DNA from: Streptomyces venezuelae
GTDB lineage: Bacteria; Actinomycetota; Actinomycetes; Streptomycetales; Streptomycetaceae
NCBI RefSeq assembly: GCF_008642375.1
Contig: NZ_CP029194.1
Coordinates: 620,001 to 684,000 of the forward strand
Direction of reading: 5' to 3'
DNA length: 64,000 nucleotides
Position numbers and translations under genes: made by a program. Positions 53,598-61,808 of the stretch are shown piece by piece. The notes below the pieces were generated by a model. It had not been told where the DNA came from, did not search any database, and saw only the letters and a program-made list of their open reading frames with translations. The first letter of the stretch is position 1. Every line of letters starts with the position of its first letter.

Positions 53598-53610
53598 CTT
53601 GGTATACAAA
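53598..53610. promoter_or_regulatory. GntR operator, copy 2, over the amidohydrolase promoter
   Basis: CTTGGTATACAAA overlaps TATACA (53603-53608), a good -10 hexamer lying 16 nt after TTGTCC (53581-53586). A repressor here would occlude the promoter of the amidohydrolase gene. The two sites are about 104 bp apart, near ten helical turns, so looping is possible. Confidence 0.7.
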
Positions 53611-53646
53611 AACGTGGAGCCACCGGCCCCACCCCAAGGAGTCCCC

Positions 53647-54996
53647 GTGCAGCCCTCCTCGTCCGCCTCCGTCGCCCTCTCCCGCCGCACCATGCTCGCC
53701 GGGGCCGCTGCCCTCGCCGGGACGACGGCCGCCATGGCCGCCACCGCGAGCTCCGCCCAGGCCACGGCCCCCTCGCACTCCGAGGCCGCCGTGTCCGGCG
53801 CCGCCGGCCGCCGCGTCAAGGCCGTGGTCTTCCGGAACGTCCGCCCCTTCGGCGTGGCGAAGCCCACCGACCTCGTGGTCGTCGACGGGCGCGTCGCGAG
53901 CGGCCCCGCGCCGCGGGGCGCGAAGGTCGTCGAGGGCGGCGGCCGGATCGCGCTGCCCTCGCTCGTGGACGCGCACATCCACCCCGACAAGACGACCTGG
54001 GGCGGCTCGTGGGTGTCACGGCGCCCGGCGAGCACCATCGCCGACTACGTCGCCCAGGACGTCGAGCTGTTCCGGGCCCAGCGCCGCCCCGTCGCGGAAC
54101 GCGCGTACGGGCTGATGGCCCACGCCGTCACCCGGGGCACGCGGGCGATGCGCGCCCACGCCGATGTCGCCCCGGCCTACGGTCTGGCCGGGGTGGAGGG
54201 GCTCGCGGAGGCCCGCGAGCAGCTGCGCCACGCGCTCGACGTCCAGATCGTGGCCTTCCCGCAGCACGGAGTCGTCCGTACGCCGGGCACGGTGGCGCTC
54301 CTGGAGCGGGCGGCGCGCGAGGGCACGATCGACATGATCGGCGGCATCGACCCGATCGGCTTCGACCAGGCCCTCGACGAACAGCTCGACGCCGTCTTCG
54401 GCATCGCGGACCGCCACGGCGTCGGCGTCGACATCCACCTCCACGACCGGGGGGAGAAGGGCCTCAAGGCGATGCGCGGCATCATCGACCGCACGCGGGC
54501 CCTGTCGCTCGCCGGCAAGGTCACCGTCAGCCACGTGTTCTGCCTGCCGGGCCTGCCGGACCGCGAACTCGGCTCCCTCGCCGCCGACCTGGGCGCCCAG
54601 GACATCGCTCTCACCACCGTCGCACCCTCCGACGCCCTGGTCCTGCCGATCGCGCGGCTGCGTGAGCACGGGGTGCGGGTCGGGCTCGGTTCCGACGGCG
54701 TGCGCGACTCGTGGAGCCCGTTCGGCAACGCGGACATGCTGCACCGCGCGCAGCTGCTCGGCTGGGTCCGGGACGTGCGCCTCGACGAGGAGCTGGAGGA
54801 CTGCTACCGCGTGGCGGCCCACGGCGGTGCGGACGTCATGGGCCTCGCCCACGCCGACCTCACGCCCGGCGCCCCGGCCGACTTCGTCCTCGTGCGGGCC
54901 GAGTGCCTGCCGCAGGTCGTCGTCGACATGCCCCAGCGGGACATGGTCGTGCACGGCGGAGCCGTGGTGGCCCGCAACGGCGAGTTCCTCGCCTGA
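53647..54996 (+). CDS. Exported amidohydrolase (cytosine deaminase/isopropylammelide-hydrolase-like)
   Basis: This is a 449-residue protein. A twin-arginine signal (ALSRRTMLAGAAALAGTTAA) covers about 1-40. The metal-dependent amidohydrolase barrel follows: LPSLVDAHIHPDKT (H-x-H metal pair), RAMRAHADVAPAY, VGVDIHLHDRGEKGLKAMRG and LGSDGVRDSWSPFGNADML with the catalytic Asp. DSWSP is typical of cytosine deaminase/N-isopropylammelide amidohydrolase relatives (AtzC branch). It deaminates or hydrolyses an N-heterocycle or amide outside the membrane; the substrate is unknown. GTG 53647 has AAGGAG 6 nt upstream. The GntR operators upstream suggest induction by its substrate or product. Confidence 0.82.
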   Translation: MQPSSSASVALSRRTMLAGAAALAGTTAAMAATASSAQATAPSHSEAAVSGAAGRRVKAVVFRNVRPFGVAKPTDLVVVDGRVASGPAPRGAKVVEGGGRIALPSLVDAHIHPDKTTWGGSWVSRRPASTIADYVAQDVELFRAQRRPVAERAYGLMAHAVTRGTRAMRAHADVAPAYGLAGVEGLAEAREQLRHALDVQIVAFPQHGVVRTPGTVALLERAAREGTIDMIGGIDPIGFDQALDEQLDAVFGIADRHGVGVDIHLHDRGEKGLKAMRGIIDRTRALSLAGKVTVSHVFCLPGLPDRELGSLAADLGAQDIALTTVAPSDALVLPIARLREHGVRVGLGSDGVRDSWSPFGNADMLHRAQLLGWVRDVRLDEELEDCYRVAAHGGADVMGLAHADLTPGAPADFVLVRAECLPQVVVDMPQRDMVVHGGAVVARNGEFLA

Positions 54997-55015
54997 TCTC
55001 CACCCCCCTCCCCTC

Positions 55016-55030
55016 TGGGAGCGCTCTCAA
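55016..55030. promoter_or_regulatory. CebR-like operator before the LacI regulator gene
   Basis: TGGGAGCGCTCTCAA contains the GAGCGCTC core (55019-55026). It is close to the CebR/CelR box TGGGAGCGCTCCCA on the left half and to the sites at 59112 and 59284 on the right half, and suggests autoregulation. Confidence 0.7.
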
Positions 55031-55103
55031 GCGGGAGGGGCTGCGGATATCCTGGTCGGTGCCGGACCGCAGCTCAGCAGACGCCAGACGAGGAGCGACC
55101 GCC

Positions 55104-56129
55104 TTGCCCGATCAGACCACGGGGTCCCGCCCCACGCTGGAAGCCGTCGCCGCGCGCGCGGGGGTGTCCCGCGCCACGGCCTCCCGCGTCGTCAACGGGG
55201 GTGCGGGCGTGCGCGCTCCACTGGTCGAGAAGGTGAACAGGGCGGTCGAGGAGCTCGGCTACGTCCCGAACCACGCGGCGCGCACCCTGGTCACCCGGCG
55301 CAACGGCGCGGTGGCCGTGATCATCGAGGAGCCGGAGTTCCGGATCTTCTCCGATCCGTTCTTCGAGCAGCAGGTGCGCGGCATCAGCCGGGAGTTGACG
55401 GCGCACGACTCCCAGCTGGTGCTGCTGTGGGTGGAGGGTCCGGGCGACCACGAGCGGATCGCGCGCTATCTGGGCGGCGGGCACGTCGACGGGGCGCTCG
55501 CCTTCTCCCTGCACAGTGACGACGCGCTGCCCGCCCTCATCGACCGGGCCCGGATCCCCGTGGTGTTCGGCGGGCGCCCCGCTCCGGGCACCGACCCGGC
55601 CGTGCCCTTCGTCGACTGCGACAACCGCGGCGGCGCGCGGGAGGCCGTGGGTCATCTGGTGGGTCTGGGACGCCGGACGGTCGCCCACATCGCCGGGCCC
55701 CGCGACCAGACGTCCGCCGTCGACCGGCTGCGCGGCTACCACGACGTCCTGCCGGACGCCGATCCGGAGCTGCTGTGCCAGGGCTCGTTCACCGAGGAGA
55801 GCGGTGCCCGCGCCATGGCCGAGCTCCTCGACCGGCGGCCGGACGTCGACGGCGTCTTCGTCGCGAACGACCTGATGGCGACGGGCGCGCTGCGCACCCT
55901 GCGGGAGCGCGGGGTGCGGGTGCCCGAGGACGTGGCGGTCGTGGGCTTCGACGACATGGCCTCGGTGATCGACCGGACCTCGCCGGCGCTGACCACGATC
56001 CGCCAGGACATCGAGGGCATGGGCCGGCTGATGGTCAAGCTGCTGATGCGGCTGCTCGACGGGACCGACGGCGCGGCTCCCGGCTCCGTGATCACCCCGA
56101 CGTCGCTCGTACGCCGCGACTCGGCCTGA
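55104..56129 (+). CDS. LacI family regulator, CebR-like
   Basis: This 341-residue regulator has a helix-turn-helix LEAVAARAGVSRATASRVVN, hinge AVEELGYVPNHAARTLVTRR (with N-x-A-A-R-T-L intact) and a sugar-sensing domain (FSDPFFEQQVRGISRELTAH, VPFVDCDNRGGAREAVGHL, VAVVGFDDMASVIDRTSPAL). The sequence style matches CebR, the cellobiose-responsive repressor. TTG 55104 is set by AGGAG 8 nt upstream. Three boxes with the GAGCGCTC core lie near its own gene, the GH81 gene and the importer operon, so it most likely represses all three. The sugar it senses may be laminari-oligosaccharide rather than cellobiose. Confidence 0.88.
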   Translation: MPDQTTGSRPTLEAVAARAGVSRATASRVVNGGAGVRAPLVEKVNRAVEELGYVPNHAARTLVTRRNGAVAVIIEEPEFRIFSDPFFEQQVRGISRELTAHDSQLVLLWVEGPGDHERIARYLGGGHVDGALAFSLHSDDALPALIDRARIPVVFGGRPAPGTDPAVPFVDCDNRGGAREAVGHLVGLGRRTVAHIAGPRDQTSAVDRLRGYHDVLPDADPELLCQGSFTEESGARAMAELLDRRPDVDGVFVANDLMATGALRTLRERGVRVPEDVAVVGFDDMASVIDRTSPALTTIRQDIEGMGRLMVKLLMRLLDGTDGAAPGSVITPTSLVRRDSA

Positions 56130-56138
56130 CACGAAGGA

Positions 56139-56178
56139 GGGGCGGCGGGACCGGAGAGTGCTCCGGGCCCGCCGCCCC
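56139..56178. terminator. Long bidirectional terminator between cebR-like and GH81 genes
   Basis: A stem of 17 base pairs with one mismatch (GGGGCGGCGGG 56139-56149 with CCCGCCGCCCC 56168-56178, plus CCGGAG/CTCCGG inside) closes on a 4-nt loop. Confidence 0.88.
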
Positions 56179-56210
56179 CGTTGTCCTCGGGTTCCGCGTG
56201 GGGTGTCGGG

Positions 56211-59024
56211 TCAGTCGTACGGGATGACGACCACGGACCGGTCCGTGCCGGTCTGGACGCGTGAGTCGGCGTTGCCGATCGCGCTCCACACCTCCAGGCG
56301 TACCGTCCCGCCGTTCAGGTTGCCGAGGGTTCCGGTGGCGGACTTGAGACCGCGGGACTGGGCGTACTCCTCCCAGCCGGTGACCGGGTCGGTCGCGAAG
56401 TAGTGGTACGTCTCCGTCCGTTCGAAGGTGCCGTCACCGGTGAGGTCGTAGCTGATCCGGGCCTGCTGGCCGAGGCCGACGGCCGTGCCCGCGTCGACCT
56501 GGAGGCGGAAGGCGGTGGAACCGCCCGCCCTGAGCGTGCCGTTGACGCCCCTGGCCTCGTAGACGAGCGGACGGCTCGGGGTCCCGTCGTGGTTCGCGCC
56601 CTGCGCCGAGAGGACGGTGTCGCTGCCCGCCGTGGCACCGGTCGCCGTGGTGAGCGTGCCGCCGGTGCGGAGCTGGAAGGTGTTGCCGGTGGACGGCTCC
56701 GGGTCGGGATCGGGGTCCGGGCCGCCCGTGCCGTTGCCCGTGGCGGTGGAACGGGCGGGAACCGTCAGGGACTTGCCGTCGGAGAAGGTGACCGTACGGG
56801 CGGTCGAGCCGTGGTTGTGGGCCACGTACGTCCGTGCGGTTCCCTTCGTGAAGACGGCCGAGGTGGGGATCGACCCGGTGACGGAGGCGTCGGGGGCGCC
56901 GAGCGCGTCGAGCGTGGTGAGCCAGTGGTAGGTGTGAGCCTTGGACTCCCCCGCCTCCGGGGTGTATCCGGCGTGTCCCGCGTCCCACTTGGCCTTCGCG
57001 GCGGCCGGGTCGGCGAAGGACTGGAACTCCCAGAGGATGTCGCGCCATTCGACGGCGGGTCCGCCGTTCTCGCGCTCCAGTTCGGCGATGTTGCGCCGGA
57101 CGGCGTCCTTGTGGCCGCCGAGGTGGAGTGAACCGCCGGTCACGGGAAGGACGTTGATGCCGTGGATCTCCTCGGGGTTGGCGGTCCACCAGGTGGAGTA
57201 GGCGGCGCCGCTGCCCCACACCATGCCGGCCGTGTCGTGCTGGAAGCCGGCGGGGAAGACCTGCTGGTCGGCGTCGAACCAGTACTGGGCGATGGCCTCG
57301 CCCTCCGTGGTGAGGAGGTAGGTGCCGAGGTCGCGCAGCGCGGTGTCACCGGTGGCCGAGCCCCACAGGACGAGCGCGGCGCTGAGGTTGGTCGACTCCG
57401 AGGAGGACTCCTGGTTGTTGCCCGCGGCGAAGCCCTGGTGGCCGCTGGCCCAGCTGTGTCCGGCATAGACGTCGAAACCGCGCAGGAAGGGGAAGGCGCC
57501 GTCGGTGCGGCTGGGGTTGGCGGTGTCGCGGACCAGGGTCTTCACCATGGAGCCCCAGGCGGAGTCGGCGGCCCAGGCCTGGTCGTACTGGGCGACGATC
57601 GCGGCCGCGTAGACGTAGTAGCCGTAGTGGAAGTGGTGGTCGTTGAGTTCGGTGTCGCTGCCGTAGGAGGCCGGGTAGCCGGTGAGGGTCTTCCAGGCGT
57701 TGTCGTACGAGAACTCGGTGGCGCCGCCTGCCGTGAACCACTCCTGGAGGCGGCCCTTGATCAGGCCGAGGAGCTTGTCCCGGATCGCGCCCTCGCCGAT
57801 CTGGTCGGCGAGCGGCACCAGTTGGGCGAGCTTGCCGAGGGCCTTGCCCGTCCAGTAGGTGTCGGTGGCGCCGGAGAACGGGTCGGAGGAGTTCGCGACC
57901 TCGTTCAGGTAACCGCGCAGCCGGGCCGTGTCCACGCCGGCACCGCCCGGGAGGCCCGGCAGGGTGGCGGCCGCCTTCTGGGTGGTGGTGAAGGAGGCCG
58001 ACTCCCGGACCTTCATCGTGCCGCGGGGCGAGGCGTACGTGTACGGGGTGAGCGGGTCGGTGGTGTGCAGCCACTGGTGCCGGTAGAGCGCCTGGAGGGT
58101 GCCACGCTCGGTGCCCTCCTTCGCCTCGGTGGTGAGGCCGTAGGTGGCGCGGACCGTGCCCGCGCCGTAGCTCCAGTTCACCGTGGATCCGGTGACGAAG
58201 CTGTAGGCGTACTTCCGGTAGGTCGCGAGCGCGTCGGTGGAGGGCAGCACGGCGACGGAGAAGTAGTCCTTGCCGCCGAGTCCGGCGGTGAGGGTCGAGC
58301 CGGAGACGTTCCAGTCGGTGCCGCCGGGTGCGAAGAGGGCGTAGTGGTGGCCGGCGACGGTGATGCCGAGGACGTTGCCCTGGTCGGCGAAGACGGTGGG
58401 CGCGGTGGCGGTGGTGATCCGGGCGTCGCCGCCCGTGCCCTTGGCGTACACGAAGGGCATGCCGTGGCCGATGGTGGTCCGCAGGGTGCGGGCGCCGTCG
58501 GACCAGTAGGGGGTGACGGTCCAGTCGGACCAGGCGTCGACCTTGGTGTCGGGTGAGTTGAGCCCGGTGAGGCCGAGGGTCAGGTCGCGCTTGTGGGCGT
58601 ACTCGTACTGGCGGCCGTCGCCGACGACGGCGGCGCTGGTCGGGTAGCCGATGTCGAGGCCGCCGGACGTGGCCTGGTAGGTGAGCGGGTGGCCGTACAT
58701 GGGGGTGGAGTACGGGTTGTCCCCGTAGCGCTGGAAGGCGAGCGAGGACCACCAGTCGTTGGTGGGCACCGGCTTGCCCTGGGCGGCTGCGGTGACCTTG
58801 GGGGTGACCGGTGCGCCGGTGTTGGTCGTGGGGCCGGAGGTGCCGGCGGGGCGGGTGTCGGAGTAGCTTCCGGCACCCACGGGGACGGTGGCGGCGGCCG
58901 CCGGTGCGGCGGCGGGGCCGAGTCCCAGGGCGGCGAGAGCGGAGACCAGGGCCACCACGGCGACCGGTCGGGTGCGGGGGCCTGGCCGGGTGCGCAGGGC
59001 GGAGCGAGTGCGGGGGGCTGGCAT
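56211..59024 (-). CDS. Secreted GH81 endo-1,3-beta-glucanase with C-terminal CBM56-like module
   Basis: This is a 937-residue exported enzyme. Signal peptide about 1-45 (RPVAVVALVSALAALGLGPA). The GH81 domain (about 55-700) has PTNDWWSSLAFQRYGDNPYS, ELNDHHFHYGYYVYAAAI (catalytic acid Asp near residue 460) and WASGHQGFAAGNNQESSSES (catalytic Glu near 538). A short beta domain, then a DPDPDPEP linker (about 775) and a C-terminal module of about 150 residues (NTFQLRTGGTLTTATGA) resembling CBM56, a beta-1,3-glucan binder. It hydrolyses laminarin, callose or fungal wall glucan. ATG 59024 is chosen over GTG 59033 because GAGGTG stands 6 nt before it. Promoter at 59145-59173, operator at 59112-59123. 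Confidence 0.93.
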   Translation of the reverse strand: MPAPRTRSALRTRPGPRTRPVAVVALVSALAALGLGPAAAPAAAATVPVGAGSYSDTRPAGTSGPTTNTGAPVTPKVTAAAQGKPVPTNDWWSSLAFQRYGDNPYSTPMYGHPLTYQATSGGLDIGYPTSAAVVGDGRQYEYAHKRDLTLGLTGLNSPDTKVDAWSDWTVTPYWSDGARTLRTTIGHGMPFVYAKGTGGDARITTATAPTVFADQGNVLGITVAGHHYALFAPGGTDWNVSGSTLTAGLGGKDYFSVAVLPSTDALATYRKYAYSFVTGSTVNWSYGAGTVRATYGLTTEAKEGTERGTLQALYRHQWLHTTDPLTPYTYASPRGTMKVRESASFTTTQKAAATLPGLPGGAGVDTARLRGYLNEVANSSDPFSGATDTYWTGKALGKLAQLVPLADQIGEGAIRDKLLGLIKGRLQEWFTAGGATEFSYDNAWKTLTGYPASYGSDTELNDHHFHYGYYVYAAAIVAQYDQAWAADSAWGSMVKTLVRDTANPSRTDGAFPFLRGFDVYAGHSWASGHQGFAAGNNQESSSESTNLSAALVLWGSATGDTALRDLGTYLLTTEGEAIAQYWFDADQQVFPAGFQHDTAGMVWGSGAAYSTWWTANPEEIHGINVLPVTGGSLHLGGHKDAVRRNIAELERENGGPAVEWRDILWEFQSFADPAAAKAKWDAGHAGYTPEAGESKAHTYHWLTTLDALGAPDASVTGSIPTSAVFTKGTARTYVAHNHGSTARTVTFSDGKSLTVPARSTATGNGTGGPDPDPDPEPSTGNTFQLRTGGTLTTATGATAGSDTVLSAQGANHDGTPSRPLVYEARGVNGTLRAGGSTAFRLQVDAGTAVGLGQQARISYDLTGDGTFERTETYHYFATDPVTGWEEYAQSRGLKSATGTLGNLNGGTVRLEVWSAIGNADSRVQTGTDRSVVVIPYD

Positions 59025-59111
59025 GAACGGCACCTCATGTCGTCACGACGGATCGAGCACGGACGGGGATGGGGGTGGTTCGACATGCGTACGGAGTCGA
59101 AGGCTCCTCCC

Positions 59112-59123
59112 GAGAGCGCTCTC
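59112..59123. promoter_or_regulatory. GAGAGCGCTCTC operator downstream of the GH81 promoter
   Basis: A perfect 12-bp palindrome lies about 20 nt after the predicted GH81 transcription start, where a bound repressor would block elongation or promoter clearance. Confidence 0.75.
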
Positions 59124-59144
59124 AAGCGCTTCGGATGGCCGAAA

Positions 59145-59173
59145 ACGTAAAACTCTCGAAACGTAGGTGTCAA
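59145..59173 (-). promoter_or_regulatory. Promoter of the GH81 gene
   Basis: On the minus strand TTGACA (59173-59168), a consensus -35 hexamer, is 17 nt from TTACGT (59150-59145). It is one of the best vegetative promoters visible in the window. Confidence 0.65.
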
Positions 59174-59283
59174 GAGAGGGGACACAGAGGGGAGTTAGGG
59201 GTGCCCCACACCCCGAGTCCAAGCCGTTACGCCTTCAAGTCTTGACGGGACACCCGGAGCGCGGGCACGCTCCAACCGCATTC

Positions 59284-59299
59284 TTGAGAGCGCTCTCAA
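59284..59299. promoter_or_regulatory. TTGAGAGCGCTCTCAA operator of the importer operon
   Basis: This perfect 16-bp palindrome lies 40 nt before the binding-protein start. It is the most symmetric member of the three-site set and probably the main site for the CebR-like protein. Confidence 0.8.
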
Positions 59300-59338
59300 T
59301 CAGTTCTCTCGCTCGCCCCGGAGCCCAGGGAGGCCCCC

Positions 59339-60649
59339 ATGCCCATCGACCGAGCCGTCAGATCCACCACCCTCGCCGTCCGGCTCGGGGCGGTCGTCCT
59401 CACCGGGGCGCTGCTCGCCGCCTGCGGAAGTTCCTCGGACGGGGCGAGCGCGGACGGCGCGGGAGGGGCGGTCACGATCACGGTGGACCTCTTCGGCTCC
59501 TTCGGCTACAAGGAGGCCGGGCTCTACGCCGAGTACGAGAAGGCCCACCCGGGCGTCAAGATCAAGCAGACGGACACCGAGGACGAGGCCGACTACTGGA
59601 AGTCCCTCCAGACCCGGCTCGCCGGCGGCGGCGGTCTCGCGGACGTCCAGGGCATCGAGGTGGGCCGGATCGCCTCCGTCACGCAGCAGCAGGCCGACAA
59701 GTTCGAGGACCTGAAGAAGTACGGGGCGGACGGCCTCAAGGCGCAGTTCGCCGAGGCGAAGTGGGCGGCGGCCACCGGGAAGTACGGCGAGGTGCTCGGG
59801 CTCGGCACGGACGTCGGCCCCGAGGCGATGTGCTACCGCAAGGACCTCTTCGCCAAGGCCGGGCTGCCGACCGACCGCGAGGCGCTCGCCAAGGAGTGGG
59901 CCGACTGGGACGGCTACCTGTCGCTCGGGAAGCGGTACAAGGCGAAGGCCCCCGCCAAGAGTGCCTGGCTCGACAGCGTCGGCAGCCTCTACTCGATCAT
60001 GATCGGGCAGCAGAAGGAGCGGTACTACGACGCCTCGGGCAAGCTCATCTGGGAGGAGAACCCCGCCCTGCGCGCTGCCTGGGACCACTCCGTGAAGGCG
60101 GCCGCGGACGGGCTCAGCGCCAAGCTCGACCAGTGGTCTCCGCAGTGGAACCAGGCCTTCGCCGCCGGCTCCTTCGCCACGATGCCCTGCCCCGCCTGGA
60201 TGCTCGGCTACATCAAGGGCCAGGCCGGCGAGACCGGCAAGGGCAAATGGGACGTCGCGGCGCTCCCCGGCGGCGCCGGCAACTGGGGCGGATCCTACCT
60301 CGCCGTGCCGAAGGCCGCGCAGCACAAGAAGGAGGCGTACGAGCTGATCAAGTGGCTCACCGCGCCCGAGCAGCAGGCCAGGCTCTTCGAGAAGCAGGGG
60401 AACTTCCCCTCCTCGACCGGAGCGATCGAGCAGGTCGCCGCCGCCACGGACCCGTACTTCTCGAACGCGCCGATCGGCAGGATCTTCGGTGACGCGGCGA
60501 AGGCGGCCCCGGTGCAGGTGCTCGGCGTGCACGACCAGAACATCGCCCAGCAGATCACCAACGCGCTGAGCGAGGTCGAGCGCAAGGGCACCGCGCCCGA
60601 GAAGGCGTGGGAGAACGCGCGGAAGGGTGTCGCGAACACCCTCGGCTGA
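59339..60649 (+). CDS. Beta-glucoside ABC transporter solute-binding lipoprotein, CebE-like
   Basis: The 436-residue lipoprotein has a signal ending VLTGALLAACGSS with lipidated Cys29. The family 1 solute-binding fold follows (VTITVDLFGSFGYKEAGLYA, ADVQGIEVGRIASVTQQQAD, WSPQWNQAFAAGSFATMPCP, GAGNWGGSYLAVPKAAQHKK). This pattern, especially FGYKEAGLYAEYEKAHP, resembles CebE of the cellobiose/cellotriose importer. Two internal cysteines at about 166 and 285 are present. Neighbouring GH81 and GH1 genes suggest beta-1,3- or mixed beta-gluco-oligosaccharides. ATG 59339 follows AGGGAGG. A strong hairpin separates it from the permease genes. Confidence 0.88.
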   Translation: MPIDRAVRSTTLAVRLGAVVLTGALLAACGSSSDGASADGAGGAVTITVDLFGSFGYKEAGLYAEYEKAHPGVKIKQTDTEDEADYWKSLQTRLAGGGGLADVQGIEVGRIASVTQQQADKFEDLKKYGADGLKAQFAEAKWAAATGKYGEVLGLGTDVGPEAMCYRKDLFAKAGLPTDREALAKEWADWDGYLSLGKRYKAKAPAKSAWLDSVGSLYSIMIGQQKERYYDASGKLIWEENPALRAAWDHSVKAAADGLSAKLDQWSPQWNQAFAAGSFATMPCPAWMLGYIKGQAGETGKGKWDVAALPGGAGNWGGSYLAVPKAAQHKKEAYELIKWLTAPEQQARLFEKQGNFPSSTGAIEQVAAATDPYFSNAPIGRIFGDAAKAAPVQVLGVHDQNIAQQITNALSEVERKGTAPEKAWENARKGVANTLG

Positions 60650-60653
60650 TCCC

Positions 60654-60700
60654 GGTGCCGGACGGGCGACCCGCTCCCCCGTGTCCGCCCGTCCGGCGCC
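60654..60700 (+). terminator. Attenuating hairpin between binding-protein and permease genes
   Basis: GCCGGACGGGCG (60657-60668) pairs perfectly with CGCCCGTCCGGC (60686-60697), extended by three more pairs, with a 17-nt loop, 5 nt after the stop. It likely gives partial termination, keeping binding protein in excess over permeases. Confidence 0.8.
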
Positions 60701-60848
60701 GCACCCCCCGTGCCTCGCCGCGCCAGTCGCTCGCCGCCATCGGGCCTCACCGCCCGGCGCCACCCCGTGTCTCGCCGCACCGCCTGCTCGCCGACCCGCC
60801 CAGCCCCGCCGCACACCCGCCCCGCCTCCTCCCCCGAAGGGCCGCACC

Positions 60849-61808
60849 GTGACCCTCACCGCACCCGCGAAGCCACCGAAGGCCTTCTCCTCGCCCCGGC
60901 GGGAGTCGTCCGCCCGCAGGGCCTGGCGGAAGGCCTCGCCGTACGCCTACATCGCCCCCTTCTTCACCTTGTTCGCAGCCTTCGGCGTCTTCCCGCTGAT
61001 CTACACGGCCTACGTCTCGCTCTACCGGGTCGAGCTCCAGACGCCCGGCGACATGGAATGGCGGGGCCTCGGCAACTACACCGCGCTGCTCGGTGACGAG
61101 TTCTTCTGGAACTCACTGCGCAACACCTTCACCATCGGCGTCCTCTCCACCGTGCCGCAGCTGGTCATGGCCCTCGGGCTCGCCCATCTGCTCAACTACC
61201 GGATGCGCGGCCGCACTTTCCTGCGGACGGCGGTCCTGCTGCCCTACGCGACCTCGGTCGCCGCCGCGACTCTCGTCTTCGCGCAGCTCTTCGGACGGGA
61301 CTTCGGGCTGATCAACTACGCGCTCGGGGTGGTCGGCATCGGTCCCGTCGACTGGCAGAACGACACGGTCGCCTCGCAGATCGCCGTCTCGACCGTCGTC
61401 GTCTGGCGCTGGACCGGCTACAACGCACTGATCTACCTGGCCGGCATGCAGTCGATCCCCGACGAGCTGTACGAGGCGGCCGCGATGGACGGGGCCTCCC
61501 GCTGGCGGCAGTTCTTCCATGTGACGCTGCCCGGACTCCGCCCCACGATCGTCTTCACCGTCATCGTCTCCACCATCGGCGCGACCCAGCTCTTCGGGGA
61601 GCCCCTGCTGCTGGAGGGGTCGATCTCGGGCGGCATCTCGCACCAGTACCAGACGCTCGGCCTCTATCTGTACGAGCAGGGCTGGGGCTTCTTCCACCTC
61701 GGCCGGGCCGCCGCCATCGCCTGGGTCATGTTCCTGCTCATCGTGGTGGTCGTCGGGGTCAACGCCCTGATCGTGCGCCGCCGTTCGCGCAAGGAGGCCG
61801 GCCGATGA
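60849..61808 (+). CDS. Beta-glucoside ABC transporter permease 1, CebF-like
   Basis: This 319-residue MalF-type permease has six helices after a basic leader (SSPRRESSARRAWRKASPYA). The EAA loop is DELYEAAAMDGASRWRQFFH, followed by VTLPGLRPTIVF. GTG 60849 is supported by GAAGGG 8 nt upstream. The 199-nt gap from the binding-protein gene holds the attenuating hairpin and a C-rich stretch with no other gene. No ATPase is encoded nearby, so MsiK is the expected partner. Confidence 0.92.
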   Translation: MTLTAPAKPPKAFSSPRRESSARRAWRKASPYAYIAPFFTLFAAFGVFPLIYTAYVSLYRVELQTPGDMEWRGLGNYTALLGDEFFWNSLRNTFTIGVLSTVPQLVMALGLAHLLNYRMRGRTFLRTAVLLPYATSVAAATLVFAQLFGRDFGLINYALGVVGIGPVDWQNDTVASQIAVSTVVVWRWTGYNALIYLAGMQSIPDELYEAAAMDGASRWRQFFHVTLPGLRPTIVFTVIVSTIGATQLFGEPLLLEGSISGGISHQYQTLGLYLYEQGWGFFHLGRAAAIAWVMFLLIVVVVGVNALIVRRRSRKEAGR

